Assembly: GCA_934045075.1 (NCBI GenBank)
Contig: OW203734.1
Span: 19,694,182 to 19,758,181 of the forward strand
Direction of reading: 5' to 3'
Source: Yponomeuta sedellus
Taxonomy: Eukaryota > Arthropoda > Insecta > Lepidoptera > Yponomeutidae
DNA length: 64,000 nt
The notes under the pieces were generated by a model. It saw only the letters and a program-made list of their open reading frames with translations. It did no database searches and was not told the origin of the DNA. The position numbers and the translations under genes are program-made. Shown here one piece after another: positions 39,508 to 49,369 of the stretch (positions are counted from its first letter, which is position 1; each line of letters starts with the position of its first letter).

Positions 39508-39655
39508 AAATTCCACTAATGCCGGGACTCGAACCCGCGACCTCTGGCACGGTTAGCCAGAGGTCGCGGGTTCGAGTCCCGGCGTGGGTGGAATTTTTAA
39601 CCTCTAATTTTTTTTATTGTCCTTAGCACGTGTTAGTACATTTAAAAAAAGAAAA
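39508..39655. mobile_element. SINE-P palindrome turning in the anticodon loop, plus linker
   Basis: Antisense arm 39508-39548 and sense arm 39556-39596 pair over 41 bp with three mismatches. The 7-nt loop ACGGTTA is exactly the anticodon loop of the tRNA-like head, closed by its CTGGC/GCCAG stem. The decayed linker GCACGTGTTAGTACATTT follows. Confidence 0.9.
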
Positions 39656-39807
39656 AAATATATAACTATGGCATTATCCTATGTATGTTGTTCAGAAAGG
39701 GGTCATTACATCTATGTGTTAAATACATTTCTGAAAGCCTTTTAAACTGCCGTTACGACAATTTGTATGAACTATTAAATAATATTACCATGTTAGTGTA
39801 GTAACAT
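39656..39807. other. No recognised feature
   Basis: AT-rich. Confidence 0.4.
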
Positions 39808-39942
39808 CGTTTGGAAACCTGAGTGTCTAAGATGTTCAAATACCTCAGCGTAATACCTCAGGTGGGCACGCGTGGTAATCAAGCCCATACTCTCTCTCTA
39901 AGAGAAGGCATGTGCCCTACAGTGGGAAGTTTATAGGCTACG
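39808..39942 (+). mobile_element. SINE-E 3' part
   Basis: Sense tail: CACGCGTGGTAATCAAGCCC, CTCTCTCTCTAAGAGAAGGC and GTGCCCTACAGTGGGAAGTT, then ATAGGCTAC. The core is decayed. Confidence 0.65.
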
Positions 39943-39956
39943 TAACAAATAAATGA

Positions 39957-40185
39957 AGTCGTCGTCAGGCTATACCAGTCCACTGCTGGACATAGCCCTC
40001 CCCTAAAGAGCGCCACGTTGTGCTATCATAGGGGGATTAATGCCCATAATCCCCACGCTGGGCATGCGGGTTGGGGATCGCAGTTCGGTGGAATTGTACT
40101 GCAGGGGGCGCTGCTGCCCACCCCCCGGTTTGTGTCCCTTAGTCGCCTTTTACGACACCCGCGGGAGGAATTGGGTATGAATAAA
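39957..40185 (-). mobile_element. SINE-Z, near full length
   Basis: Antisense: RTE-1-like 3' end CCACTGCTGGACATAGCCCT, then CCCCACGCTGGGCATGCGGG, GCGCTGCTGCCCACCCCCCG and TCGCCTTTTACGACACCCGC. The last 40 bp of its 5' end are missing. Confidence 0.85.
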
Positions 40186-40365
40186 TGAAGTATGAGAGAC
40201 GAATTACAATAGAGACCTCTTTGAGTTGCATTCTAACTGCAGAGGATTTCTAGTGCGGGATTTTTGGATAATAATGTCTCTTAATAATGTGGAAATGGGT
40301 TAATGTATCTGTTGAGCAACCCTGCACATGAAATAACGATAATAAGTACATTATTGATTCATATT

Positions 40366-40445
40366 TTAAACTTTCGCGACTTGTACACATAGTTAGAATA
40401 GAATAAATTACTACGCGATTAAGCCCCGAAAATATTCTAACTATT
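40366..40445. repeat. Repeat W arm
   Basis: TTTCGCGACTTGTACACATA and CGATTAAGCCCCGAAAATAT match the arms at 1735-2065. Confidence 0.6.
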
Positions 40446-40649
40446 GATTCAATTTTTTTTTTCGAAGTTCATAATACCCGCTGCAGCAGAGGGTTATTAT
40501 ACGCTGCAGCAGTTGTATAACCCGTTGCTGCTTTGTCTCCCATGGGATTAGCCAGCACGATTAATAATTTGTTATTTGGCATTACGTAAACCTTTACTAA
40601 AAGAGAAGTTCACTATTATACCATGTACAATATGTACATACATACTTAC

Positions 40650-41003
40650 ACAATGGACTGGCAAGCGAGAGCCCCAGGTTCGATCCCGAGTGTGGGCATG
40701 TACCAATGACTTTGTTTAATTTAAAAAGTTACGTACATTTGCGAATTTGTAGTCGCAATACCACACGCTAACGGTGAAGGAAAACATCGTGAGGAAACCC
40801 GCGGCTTGGTTGGCTCCGCACGTATTGACTAGTCTTTCCTGTGGGCTAGGCCGACTAAGCTGTCAGGATGGTATAGGTGCTGGGCAAGCCTACACCATCT
40901 ATAAAACCATGTCCCAGGCACTACAGGGTCGGAGTGGTCCCTTCACCCATCTAGTGTGAGTGAAGATACCACTGGACGCTGTATAAATCATCTCATTAAG
41001 TGG
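40650..41003 (+). mobile_element. SINE-F, full length
   Basis: Head TGGACTGGCAAGCGAGAGCC with B box AGGTTCGATCCCG. Core to GAAGGAAAACATCGTGAGGA, then TGGCTCCGCACGTATTGACT and GGTGCTGGGCAAGCCTACAC, ending AAATCATCTCATTAAGTGG. Confidence 0.9.
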
Positions 41004-41009
41004 ACTTAC

Positions 41010-41785
41010 ACAATATAGATACCATATAGCTATCTAATATAAAAAAATATTATAATAATAATACGCACTTACGCCTGAAACGATTAAAAAATATATTGTT
41101 GGACTCAGGTGCCCTTCCTGAATGAATATTATTAAAATTTAAAAGTAATGGTAGTTTATTATACGCTTATCTGGAAGAAGCTGCTATTTACTATCATATA
41201 CGCTAACTGTATTTTCGTATATTTACATTATTCTTGTATATCAAGTGCGCTGGTGTACAATATAGAATTTTCGAATCCAGATGTAGGGTGAGAAAAGAGT
41301 TACAATAGAATTGAAGAATAATGATATTGGAATTACAGTTTAATTACAATACAATAAAAATCGATTAAAGATACAATTAGAATAGAACAACATTTCTATT
41401 TAAATTCAAATTAATGTAACTTGGCTGCAGATTGGTAAAGCTAAGACCATACTTCTAGCCGGATGCAGTATTTTGCGGAATAGCCGACATAGAGCAAGAC
41501 AAAGCTTGTCCACTTTAGAACAGCGCTCCTTCATAACATCTCGCTGTGACCATGGCGTCTTGCGAAAGAAGGGATTCGGATATTGCTTAGAAGTTTGCGT
41601 TTACGCGACATTCGGATAAAATTATTTTTTTTCTAATTTTCTCCCACGACATTTTATTCAAACTGTGGATCTTTATATGTCACTTAATAAAAACGTAGTA
41701 ATACCAACTATAACACTCAAACTATAACGCTCTATAATAAGTTTAATTTATATAATATTTTATTTAATCTCATTAAACCAAATTA
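41010..41785. other. No recognised feature
   Basis: AT-rich; GTGCGCTGGTGTACAATATAG near 41250 may be a LINE-d scrap. Confidence 0.35.
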
Positions 41786-42082
41786 TTATACTATTTTTAT
41801 TTTTCATGCACTAACCCGTGCTAAGAATCAAATTTAAAAACCTATTTAGAGGCTAAAAATTTCACCCATGCCGGGATTCGAACCCGCAACCTCTGGCTAT
41901 CCGTACCAGCGCTCTGCCAATTGAGCCAATGGGCGACTCACGGTATCAGTGAAATTTCGAACCTCTTTACACTATTCTCTGTATTACGTACAGGCAGCGA
42001 CATCTGAGTTGAGCAAATTGCATTACTTACAGCCCCGACTACCTACTTTGCAGTTAGGTTTAACATCGGAACGATATCACTG
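41786..42082 (-). mobile_element. SINE-P with 3' linker
   Basis: Antisense linker (TTCATGCACTAACCCGTGCT), then a near full-length SINE to CATCGGAACGATATCACTG. No linker at the SINE's 5' side. Confidence 0.85.
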
Positions 42083-42448
42083 TTGACATCAGAAAATGTC
42101 GCAAATTATTCCGCTCAGCGAGGCGTAACTAATTTGAGAGCAGCTACTTTCTAATACGTTGTCACCCTACACTTTTCTCATGAAAGAAATCACCTCGTCC
42201 AGTAAAGCCACTCTGCCCAGACGTGTCTAACCGCATACTTGGAGGCGTCCACTTTATTACCAGACTGTGACGACTAGACTGCGAAAAAAGGAGATTTATG
42301 TTTCGCACTTATGTATGTATTTGTGAACGTTTGTACGACGTTTATATGTTTCTATTTAGGTACCAATGTATTATAAATGTCTATTACCCGCCACCCCTTC
42401 CCTTTCAGTTAGTATTTAGCACTACCCAGCCATTATCAACAAACCAAA

Positions 42449-42530
42449 GATTGACTAGAAGAAAATAATATTTAGCATTAAGTACGCCTTTGTACCTCAT
42501 AAGAATATACGTTTAATATACATATAATAC
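42449..42530 (+). mobile_element. LINE-d-like 3'-UTR fragment
   Basis: GATTGACTAGAAGAAAATAA, TTAGCATTAAGTACGCC and a tail near ATATACGTTTAATA. Confidence 0.45.
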
Positions 42531-42540
42531 GAATATAGAT

Positions 42541-42566
42541 AAGTTTGTACTGTTAGTACAAACTTC
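42541..42566. repeat. 11-bp hairpin
   Basis: AAGTTTGTACT and AGTACAAACTT are exact complements around GTT. Confidence 0.8.
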
Positions 42567-42569
42567 TCT

Positions 42570-43200
42570 TAATACCTTTTTAAAAGATTACCTATTTTCC
42601 GCCTGCTGAAATAGATAATTTAACGGGTTTATTTTAGCATTGTAATCAGTTTTTTTACCAGTCGGGTTTTTATTTTTACATAAAGGGAGGCCCTAATAGA
42701 TTGGCCTAAATGCTCCTAATAAAGTAAATTGCGACGCCTCAGTGTAGTTTGGGCTTTATTGCCCCTTTGGGCGTCTGTTGATTGGAGTTTTAACTTTTGC
42801 TGAGCTAAAAGCTGTTGACTAATTCACTGCTACCCAAACTACTTCGGCTCCACTGAAAGCTGTGGGGAATAATAAAAAACATTGACATCGAAATGACCCG
42901 TAACGAAAAACATAATGTTTAGGAGCACATTTCTACTAAGTTAAGACTGTGATAGTTCTACTAACTAGTACGAGTATTACGCCTGCCTCATGTGGGTACA
43001 TGCCGGATATTTTAATTACAATTTTATTTTTTAACTTCAGAATCACATTGTCTCAATCAAAATCTTAGTAGAGGATAAGAAAATATACCTAGAATCTCCG
43101 CAATTTATTTATCCATCGAACCTTCTCTCTCTCTTTTCCTAGCCTTAGGCCTACATGGTGGTGGAGTCAGCTTTCCTCTCCACTTCACCCTATTCATGAC
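42570..43200. other. No recognised feature
   Basis: 43130-43200 (CTTAGGCCTACATGGTGGTG) may be an old mobile-element coding piece; otherwise nothing. Confidence 0.35.
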
Positions 43201-43206
43201 CTCGTG

Positions 43207-43550
43207 AAACGCTCGTGACCTAGTCGAACCGAGGAATTGGAATCAATTCATTGAGTTAAGCGACAACAGGTGCAACCAGGTGCAGGATGAGTGACCATTA
43301 CGTGACTTTTTCCGAGCGCTTCCGTGCTTCGCAAGGCACGTTAAGCCGTTGGTGCCGGCTGTCATGTAATGGCAGTCGTTAAGCCACGTTACTGACCTTA
43401 TGGGCTACTTGGTAACTTTTGACAGTAAGGCCCGCATCTGTCTTACAATCCTCCACCGACCCGGACTTAGCCCCCGTGGTGGAGTAAGGCCTAACCTTCC
43501 TGCGATGCAGGAAGAGACCCGTGCCCCAGCAGTGGGGACATATAAGGGTT
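43207..43550 (+). mobile_element. SINE-5S, subfamily A, full length
   Basis: Head ACGCTCGTGACCTAGTCGAA, TTAAGCGACA, decayed C-box GGATGAGTGACCA, body TTCCGTGCTTCGCAAGGCAC, tail CCCCAGCAGTGGGGACATAT. The segment between head and body is about 20 bp shorter than usual. Confidence 0.9.
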
Positions 43551-43624
43551 ATTGTCGATTGTTATCGATGTTCTCGTTTATCGAAGCTCCGAATTCTGTT
43601 AGGTCTTTCTTCACATCCAATGTT

Positions 43625-43680
43625 AAGGTTGGCTGGAAGAGATCTCTGTGAGAGATAAGTTCGCTTAATTTCACAAATTA
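43625..43680 (+). mobile_element. LINE-b 3'-UTR fragment
   Basis: AAGGTTGGCTGGAAGAGATC followed by TCTGTGAGAGATAAGTTCGC. Confidence 0.5.
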
Positions 43681-43687
43681 CATGTAA

Positions 43688-43690
<3 letters not shown>

Positions 43691-43758
<68 letters not shown>
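43691..43758. repeat. (TA)n microsatellite
   Basis: About 34 uninterrupted TA units, lying directly at the truncated end of a LINE ORF fragment. Confidence 0.95.
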
Positions 43759-43761
<3 letters not shown>

Positions 43762-43905
43762 TCATCCACCTAGTTTTCAGTTTTGCTCGGGATCTCCGCC
43801 CAGGAATTGAGAGACGTAGTACTTCATTTCCTATGTAGTCAAAAGACATTCGCTTCACATGCCTGAACCGTCTAAGCTTACTCCGTCCATCAAACCCTCA
43901 GAATA
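43762..43905 (-). pseudogene. LINE C-terminus of a fourth type
   Basis: Minus strand reads RRFRHVKRMSFDYIGNEVLR, LSIPGRRSRAKLKTRWMN and then runs into (TA)n. The …HV.RM…YIGN… then IPGRR…K.RWM pattern is the C-terminal block common to insect LINE reverse transcriptases of the RTE-like sort. It differs from RTE-1 to -3. The upstream part is lost. Confidence 0.65.
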
Positions 43906-44137
43906 CTTGCAATAAGACGTTTCACGTTTCCTCCGTGAATACAAACTATGCCCAGAACTCAATCCTGATACGTATGATCCGCCTTTATAATAAGTGTTTT
44001 TGTTCAGCCGATCCTTTCCTAGGCTCTAAGACTTCCTTTTAAACATAGTATTTTAAATATACTTACTCAATGATAACACGTAATATATAGGAGGACCCTC
44101 TCACCCCAACCCTATTCGCACTTATTCATCACAAACA

Positions 44138-44185
44138 CACACACATACACACATTCAAATACGCTCACACACACACATTCACACA
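44138..44185. repeat. (AC)n microsatellite
   Basis: Imperfect CA run. Confidence 0.9.
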
Positions 44186-44189
44186 TACT

Positions 44190-45040
44190 TTTAAAGTTGG
44201 CAAATCTTGATTGGTTTTAATTGTAATGTTCTATATTTAATATAATAGTTAAAATTTGAAAAGCATTTTTTTTATCTTTATTACAAAGCGTGGTCGTGGT
44301 ATATTTTCAGTAATTAGGAACTGCCTATTTGTGGATATCTGTTATTGGCCCTGTGAACTGTATTTTTATTATTGTGAACAAATAATCTATTTTCGCTATT
44401 GTTGTCCTTGATAAAAAAAAAGTAACCTGATTTCACAAGAATCACAAAAAATCTTGTATCGCGCGAGTGAGACTGCATGCTCGACTTATGAACAGTACAT
44501 AACTCTGAAAGCTTTTTTCCACCTTTCGTCCCCTATCGAGCCTACCCACACTCCCGCTTTGTAACATAAAACCGCGACTTAATGTATCAATAGGCTTCAT
44601 TAATAATAAGCCCTGAGAGAGAATAATGGCGGGGAAACAAAGGAATTTATGCCAATACATATTTATATTTGTTCAATCGGCGAGGCTATTAAGGGAGCCC
44701 CTAATGATGTGATAGATCGGGATGTATTACAGGGAGATACACAAAGACTCTGTTTTGGGGCAGTTACTATTAGCAGCGAGTTTTACGGCTGAATCATTTT
44801 ATTGGTTTGCAATTTAGCATTTTAATTTTGTCTTGTGTTGAACTTTATTATAAGATATATATATATATATATGTATGTTTATAATAAAATACAAGTTTAT
44901 ATAAGTAACGGTAGTTTAGTTTAATTTTTTTAGTTTCCTTTAGATGTTTTGTTTAAATAATTAGTAATATGTCCTTTAATAAAAAAAAAAGTAATGGTAT
45001 GTAAGTGTATTATTATTAAGTATAAGTATCTATCAATATT
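44190..45040. other. No recognised feature
   Basis: Only a short (TA)n at 44858-44872. Confidence 0.4.
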
Positions 45041-45044
45041 CCAA

Positions 45045-45215
45045 TTTGCACTGGCTGCCCGTCTTTCTAATTTCCTTCAGCAACTTTCCATCGTAAGGTT
45101 GTCTGGAAGAAATTGCTTTTAGCAATAAGGCCGCCAATTCTACTATGTATATTTGTAATTATTTTGTATTTGTTGTTTCTCCAGTGTACAATAAAGAATA
45201 TTCTTATCTTTAATA
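45045..45215 (+). mobile_element. LINE-d 3' end
   Basis: Sense: ACTGGCTGCCCGTCTTTCTA, TTCCTTCAGCAACTTTCC, GGTTGTCTGGAAGAAATTGC, then CAGTGTACAATAAAGAATAT and TCTTATCTTTA. Shows AATAAA close to the terminus and TATCT-type tail. Confidence 0.75.
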
Positions 45216-45329
45216 ACGAGGTTGCTGTACATTCAACAGCTGTTTTAATACTTTTAGGGTTTCGTAGTCAACGTTTCGCCATAAATGTCCGTTTTTCTGG
45301 CTGTCTAAGGCCTAGCTCTGAGACTAGTA

Positions 45330-45430
45330 TGAAATGAAATGAAAAGGTTTTATTCAAAGTAGCACGTAAACTGCGACTTGATGAACTTTAGAAGTCATTT
45401 GGAGAAAAAATGGACAAAATAACTTCTAGT
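45330..45430 (-). mobile_element. LINE-a 3' end
   Basis: Antisense GAAATGAAATGAAAAGGTTT, TATTCAAAGTAGCACG. Confidence 0.6.
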
Positions 45431-45699
45431 CATAGAAGGCTGAAATTTTATATAAATATACATTTCATATTAATCTCGCCGATGGAACGCGGGAATAAAA
45501 TGTTTTGAATGCGTCTGTGATCAATCCTGAACCGCTCAAAATTATCAATTGAAACAGATTCCAATTTCAATCAGGTCGTTGCAAAAGTACAAAAAGAAGT
45601 GTTTTTATCTTCCGGACCATATGACCACCAAGTCTCACCACCTATAGTCAGTTGAGACCAAAAATTTTTCCATTTGACTACTGAAGGTCAATTAGAAGC
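45431..45699. other. No recognised feature
   Basis: No repeat seen. Confidence 0.4.
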
Positions 45700-45790
45700 A
45701 ATTCATTCCGGCGTGCGTGCATGCAACGACTAATGAACGTTGACGAAGCGAAGGTGATCTGTCAGGATCGTGGCAGTGGCAGTCCCTGAT
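45700..45790 (+). pseudogene. Decayed LINE ORF end
   Basis: GATCGTGGCAGTGGCAGTCC then CTGATCTCTGCTTACC matches the DRDKWLTLVSA coding end at 4867 but is frameshifted. Confidence 0.3.
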
Positions 45791-45930
45791 CTCTGCTTAC
45801 CTTTCTACGATACAGGTTATGTTATATTATGTTTATGTTCATTCTTAATTTATCACTAGTGATGAAGTGGGTATTTTTTGTCTCAACTTATCACCGGGTG
45901 GCATTCGGTAAAAATCAGCTCATAGCTTGA

Positions 45931-46128
45931 TTGTATCTCCATAACGACCTCTATGCAGTATTTACAAGGACATTTCTTAGTGTTATTCTTCAACCATGCT
46001 TGCTTGACCGTAACAAACGAATTCCTTTTCGTTCCGGCCGCTTGTCTTGGACACATTTTATCAAGTTTATTGAATTAATGTTTCTTCATAATAACTACGA
46101 AACATTTTTTGAACTAAAACTTTCGTAA
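45931..46128 (+). other. Open frame ending in repeat Y
   Basis: 65 codons ending FELKLS. The last codons lie in sequence shared with the repeat-Y copy near 7345, where the same residues can be read. It may be the end of a mobile-element ORF; no domain seen. Confidence 0.25.
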
Positions 46129-46322
46129 GCACAACACATTGTAGACTTTTAGTCCGGATTTACTTACGGGTGTTGTTATATCGGAAAAGTCCGACCAGGT
46201 TTCGCTCCGATTCGCAGAGCTTAATCATGGTGAGCAGAGACGGAGCCCGCGTCGTCGGTTGCTTGTCTCACACTATCCGATATAACAACACCCGTAAGTA
46301 AATCCGGACTAAAAGTCTACAA
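46112..46322. mobile_element. Repeat Y with exact 47-bp inverted ends
   Basis: 46139-46185 (TTGTAGACTTTTAGTCCGGA…) and 46276-46322 are exact 47-bp complements around a 90-bp centre that includes CAGGTTTCGCTCCGATTCGC. Flanks AACTACGAAACA occur at about 46092 and 46321. The shared neighbour CTTTCGTAAGCACAACACA also sits beside the one-armed copy at 7178-7345. Confidence 0.8.
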
Positions 46323-46324
46323 CT

Positions 46325-46560
46325 ACGAAACAGTTTTGAAAGCACGTTGTTTAAGATACATTACGTGTAAATCTAGTAACTTTGACATTTTTTATGTAGC
46401 CTAGAAACGTCTCACGCAAACGCCATAGAGAAAGAAATGTTTTTCAAATTCTGTCAATTCAGAAAAAATTTGAACGCTCGGTCGGTTCCGAACAAAGAAA
46501 TTTGGTTCAATGCATAATTCTCATTTGAAATCACTTTAGTTCAAAATATATTATTGTCTT
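46325..46560. other. No recognised feature
   Basis: TTTTTATGTAGCCTAGAAAC near 46390 may be a SINE-E tail scrap. Confidence 0.35.
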
Positions 46561-46569
46561 TTCCTTCTC

Positions 46570-46780
46570 ATAGGTGTGCGAAGAACCGTTAGAGTAAACG
46601 TGTTCTTGAGTGACGACCGAGACTCTCAAAGTGTAAGACGCACTCTGACTAGGTGGAATGACGATCTGCGAAAAACTGCCGGCAGATGCTGGATGCGGCA
46701 AGCTGAAGACAGGGCGCTGGCGCTCGTTAGGGGAGCGCTATGTCCAGCAGTGAACTAATATATAGCCTGAAGAAGAAGGT
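46570..46780 (+). pseudogene. RTE-1 LINE C-terminus, frameshifted
   Basis: Aligns with 22860-23100: GTGTTCTTGAGTGACGACC, then GATGACGATCTGCGAAAAAC and GGCAGATGCTGGATGCGGCA. A 2-bp loss at GGGCGCTGGCGCTC shifts the frame. Ends CCAGCAGTGAACTAATATAT. Confidence 0.85.
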
Positions 46781-46782
46781 GA

Positions 46783-47042
46783 TTGCTGTGTGATGTCGGC
46801 CTAGAGAATAGCACCAACCCAAATTATTCCCGCGGGTGTCGTAAAAGGCGACTAAGGGTCACGAACTGGGGGGTGGGCAGCAGCGCCTCCTGCACCTACA
46901 ATTCCACCAAACTGCGATCCCCAACCCGCATGCCTAGCGTGAGGATTATGAGCATTACCCCCAATGAAGGCACAACCTTGCGCTATGGCGCTCATTAGGG
47001 GAGGGCTGTGTCCAACAGTGGACTAATATAGCCTAAAGAAGG
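46783..47042 (+). mobile_element. SINE-Z, full length
   Basis: 5' GTGATGTCGGCCTAGAGAAT, CGCGGGTGTCGTAAAAGGCG, GGGGGGTGGGCAGCAGCGCC, and the RTE-1-like 3' end TAGGGGAGGGCTGTGTCCAA. Sits head-to-tail 3 bp after an RTE-1 end. Confidence 0.85.
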
Positions 47043-47079
47043 TGATACGCAGTAACTTAATAACTATGACATTGGCAAT

Positions 47080-47220
47080 ACCACCCGCTATTGACGTATT
47101 TGAACACCTCGGAAACTCAGAATTCCTCACGATGTTTTTCTTCACGGTTAGCGAGTGTTGTAGCCATTATAACTTAACAAACGTTCGTAACTTAGAAAAC
47201 GAAGTCATTAATGTTTACCA
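47080..47220 (-). mobile_element. SINE-D/E core fragment
   Basis: Antisense core: TTCCTCACGATGTTTTTCTT, then CACGGTTAGCGAGTGTTG and AACTTAGAAAACGAAGTCAT. Head and tail are lost. Confidence 0.65.
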
Positions 47221-47365
47221 ATAATTTTCTAATTATCTCAACATCGTGCAGAAACCATTAGAAGTAGTGACGTGTCAATGTGTAGCGGCGGACAAAGTTT
47301 TAGGAATTTGAAGCCTTTACGTCGTCAAGTTTATACGACAGAAGAACCAGCTAACCAGCCTGTTA

Positions 47366-47516
47366 CTTTGACGGCCTCGATGGCGCAGCGGTTTGGCACC
47401 CTAACTATAAAACCGATGTTCTCAGGTTCGATCCCCGGCCGGGTCAAACTAGGAAACGAACTTTTATAGTTTGTCTCGGGTCTTGGATGTTATATTTAAT
47501 TATTGTCTAACCAGCC
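47366..47516 (+). mobile_element. SINE-G with 15-bp TSD
   Basis: Head GGCCTCGATGGCGCAGCGG, B box AGGTTCGATCCCC, short tail ending TTAATTATTGT. CTAACCAGCCTGTTA lies on both sides (47351-47365 and 47517-47531). Confidence 0.85.
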
Positions 47517-47529
47517 TGTTATTTTGATG

Positions 47530-47745
47530 GCCTCGATGGCGCAGTGGTTTGGCACGCTAACTGTAAAACCGAAGTTCCCAGGTTCGATCCCCGGCCGAGT
47601 CAAACTAGGAAATGAACTGGATTGTCTCGGGTCTTGGATGTGATATTTATTTATTCTACTAAATCTATTGTCCAGTTAGCACCTGCAACGCAAGTCATAT
47701 AGTTGTACTTATGGATAAGTGCATGAATATTTAAAAATAAATATT
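47530..47745 (+). mobile_element. SINE-G, second copy
   Basis: Starts right after the previous copy's target duplication. Head GGCCTCGATGGCGCAGTGG and B box AGGTTCGATCCCC; longer tail to GGATAAGTGCATGAATATTT. Confidence 0.85.
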
Positions 47746-47844
47746 ACAAAATTTGGATAACAGGGATCACATATAGAGGATTGAAAAACTGATACTCGAT
47801 CCAAAATTTACATATCATGGATATTTTTTTTACTATTCAGATTT

Positions 47845-48005
47845 TACAGTTTAATTGTTGGTACGCCTGGGAAGAGCGGTGAGGTGCGAGGCGTTCGCCG
47901 CCTTTATGTCCGACTCCAAGAGTCGGGAGGCCTTCCTTGCCTTCGCCCTGAGCGTGACGCGCGCGGCCGCGAGGGCGAATGGGGGCCGGTTTTAGCCCGG
48001 GCGAG
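47845..48005 (+). other. GC-rich open segment
   Basis: A frame reads LLVRLGRAVRCEAFAAFMSD, SKSREAFLAFALSVTRAAAR and ANGGRF before a stop near 47995. GC is far above the surroundings (GACGCGCGCGGCCGCGAGGG). Likely the end of a mobile-element ORF from a GC-rich element; not recognised. Confidence 0.3.
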
Positions 48006-48122
48006 CTTAATGCCCTAAAGCAACTTTTTTATAACTTTTACAGATTTATTTATGGTCGGGCCGTGTAAAATCATGACAAGAAATGTATCACTCAGAAAAT
48101 TGGTCATGCCTAGAATCCTAAA

Positions 48123-48228
48123 TTATTATGGTATGCGTATGAGAAAATATCTCATTCCGAAAATATTAAACGATCTTCCGGTTACTTTAAGATGTGAGAA
48201 TATCTGTAAAGTCTTAAGTCAACTGTAG
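48123..48228 (+). pseudogene. LINE reverse-transcriptase C-terminus
   Basis: Reads NYYGMRMRKYLIPKILNDLP, VTLRCENICKVLSQL and stop. The Y…IP.ILN.LP pattern is typical of the last residues of CR1/Jockey-type LINE proteins (family knowledge). 50730-50850 is a related end. Confidence 0.6.
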
Positions 48229-48865
48229 TTGATGTGTATGATGCCGGATTCTGCCCGGCACACTGACCTCTCGTTCGTGGCAATGTCATGTGAATGAGCG
48301 AACCCAAGCCTTAGGCGTAGGGCGAGCAAGAGGGTAGTGTGTAGGGAGTCTTCAAATGTCTTTTTTAGTATTTCTATGTACCTAGCATATAAGATAACTC
48401 GAACATGTAAAACCAAGAGCATCTGCCAACAAACTGTTATGCAGTTTGGCAGTAAGTAACTTCTGTATTTTTATTTGAATAAATGTTTTCAAAAAAAAAG
48501 CATAAAGAAATCATCACAGATTGAAATATAGGAAGATAAACAAACTTTTGGATAGCTTGTAGAGAGAGAAAAAGATGACAAGATCGAGTCATGACGTGAT
48601 CTGATCGTGAAGATCCCGATGTGGAAATAAAACTATAAAAATAGAGAGAAAGAGAAAACCGATAAAAAAGTAGGTAAAGAAAAGGGAAAGGTATCTTGTA
48701 CCTACCCCACCACAGCACCGAATTTTGGTTATTTTTTGTATGTTTTTAGTAATTTCTGTGTCAGTGCTATACGTCTTTAAATTACTAAGCACTGGATTCC
48801 ACGTACTTGAACGATTAAAACCATTAGCTCTGTAGAAATTCTTGTGTTTTAAATTATTAATAAAA
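48229..48865. other. No recognised feature
   Basis: 48240-48340 (GGATTCTGCCCGGCACACTG) may be the LINE's 3' UTR. Nothing else seen. Confidence 0.35.
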
Positions 48866-49212
48866 GAAGCGCTCGTGGCCTAGGCGAACCGGGTGATTGG
48901 AACCAATCACTTGGTTAAGCAACAAAAGGCGCGGTCATGTACAGGAGAACAACCGCTAGTGGCATTTTTCCGAGCGCTTCCGTGCTTCGCAAGGCACGTT
49001 AATCCGTTGGTGCCGGCTATCATATAATGGCAGTCGTTAAGCCATGTCAGAGGCCTTATGGGCGGCTTGATAACTTCTGACAGTAAGGCCCGCCACTGTC
49101 TTACAACTCCACCAACCCGGACTTGGCCCCCGTGGTGGAATATGGCCTAACCTTCCTGCGATGCAGGAAGAGAACCGTGCCCTAGCAGTGGGGACATACA
49201 AGGGTTGATAAC
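48866..49212 (+). mobile_element. SINE-5S, subfamily A, near full length
   Basis: Head GAAGCGCTCGTGGCCTAGGC, GTTAAGCAACAAAAGGCGCG. The C-box is deleted (CAGGAGAACAACCGC). Body and tail complete to CATACAAGGGTTGATAACTA. Confidence 0.9.
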
Positions 49213-49369
49213 TATAACGAAATTTCAATAGCTTCTTGAACGACCTTCGATAGTACACCGATGGACGGTTGGGAGAACTTTCGGTTGATGTAGCTCGATC
49301 CAGCGGTTCGTTCCGGCCTCCAATAGATGCTATCGCTCAGCTATCACTGTTTACCTGTCTATTTTATCC

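Noticed and set aside
43562..43858. 98-codon frame with IYIYIY run as one protein
   Set aside because: The middle is (TA)n; only the first third, a LINE C-terminus, is meaningful.
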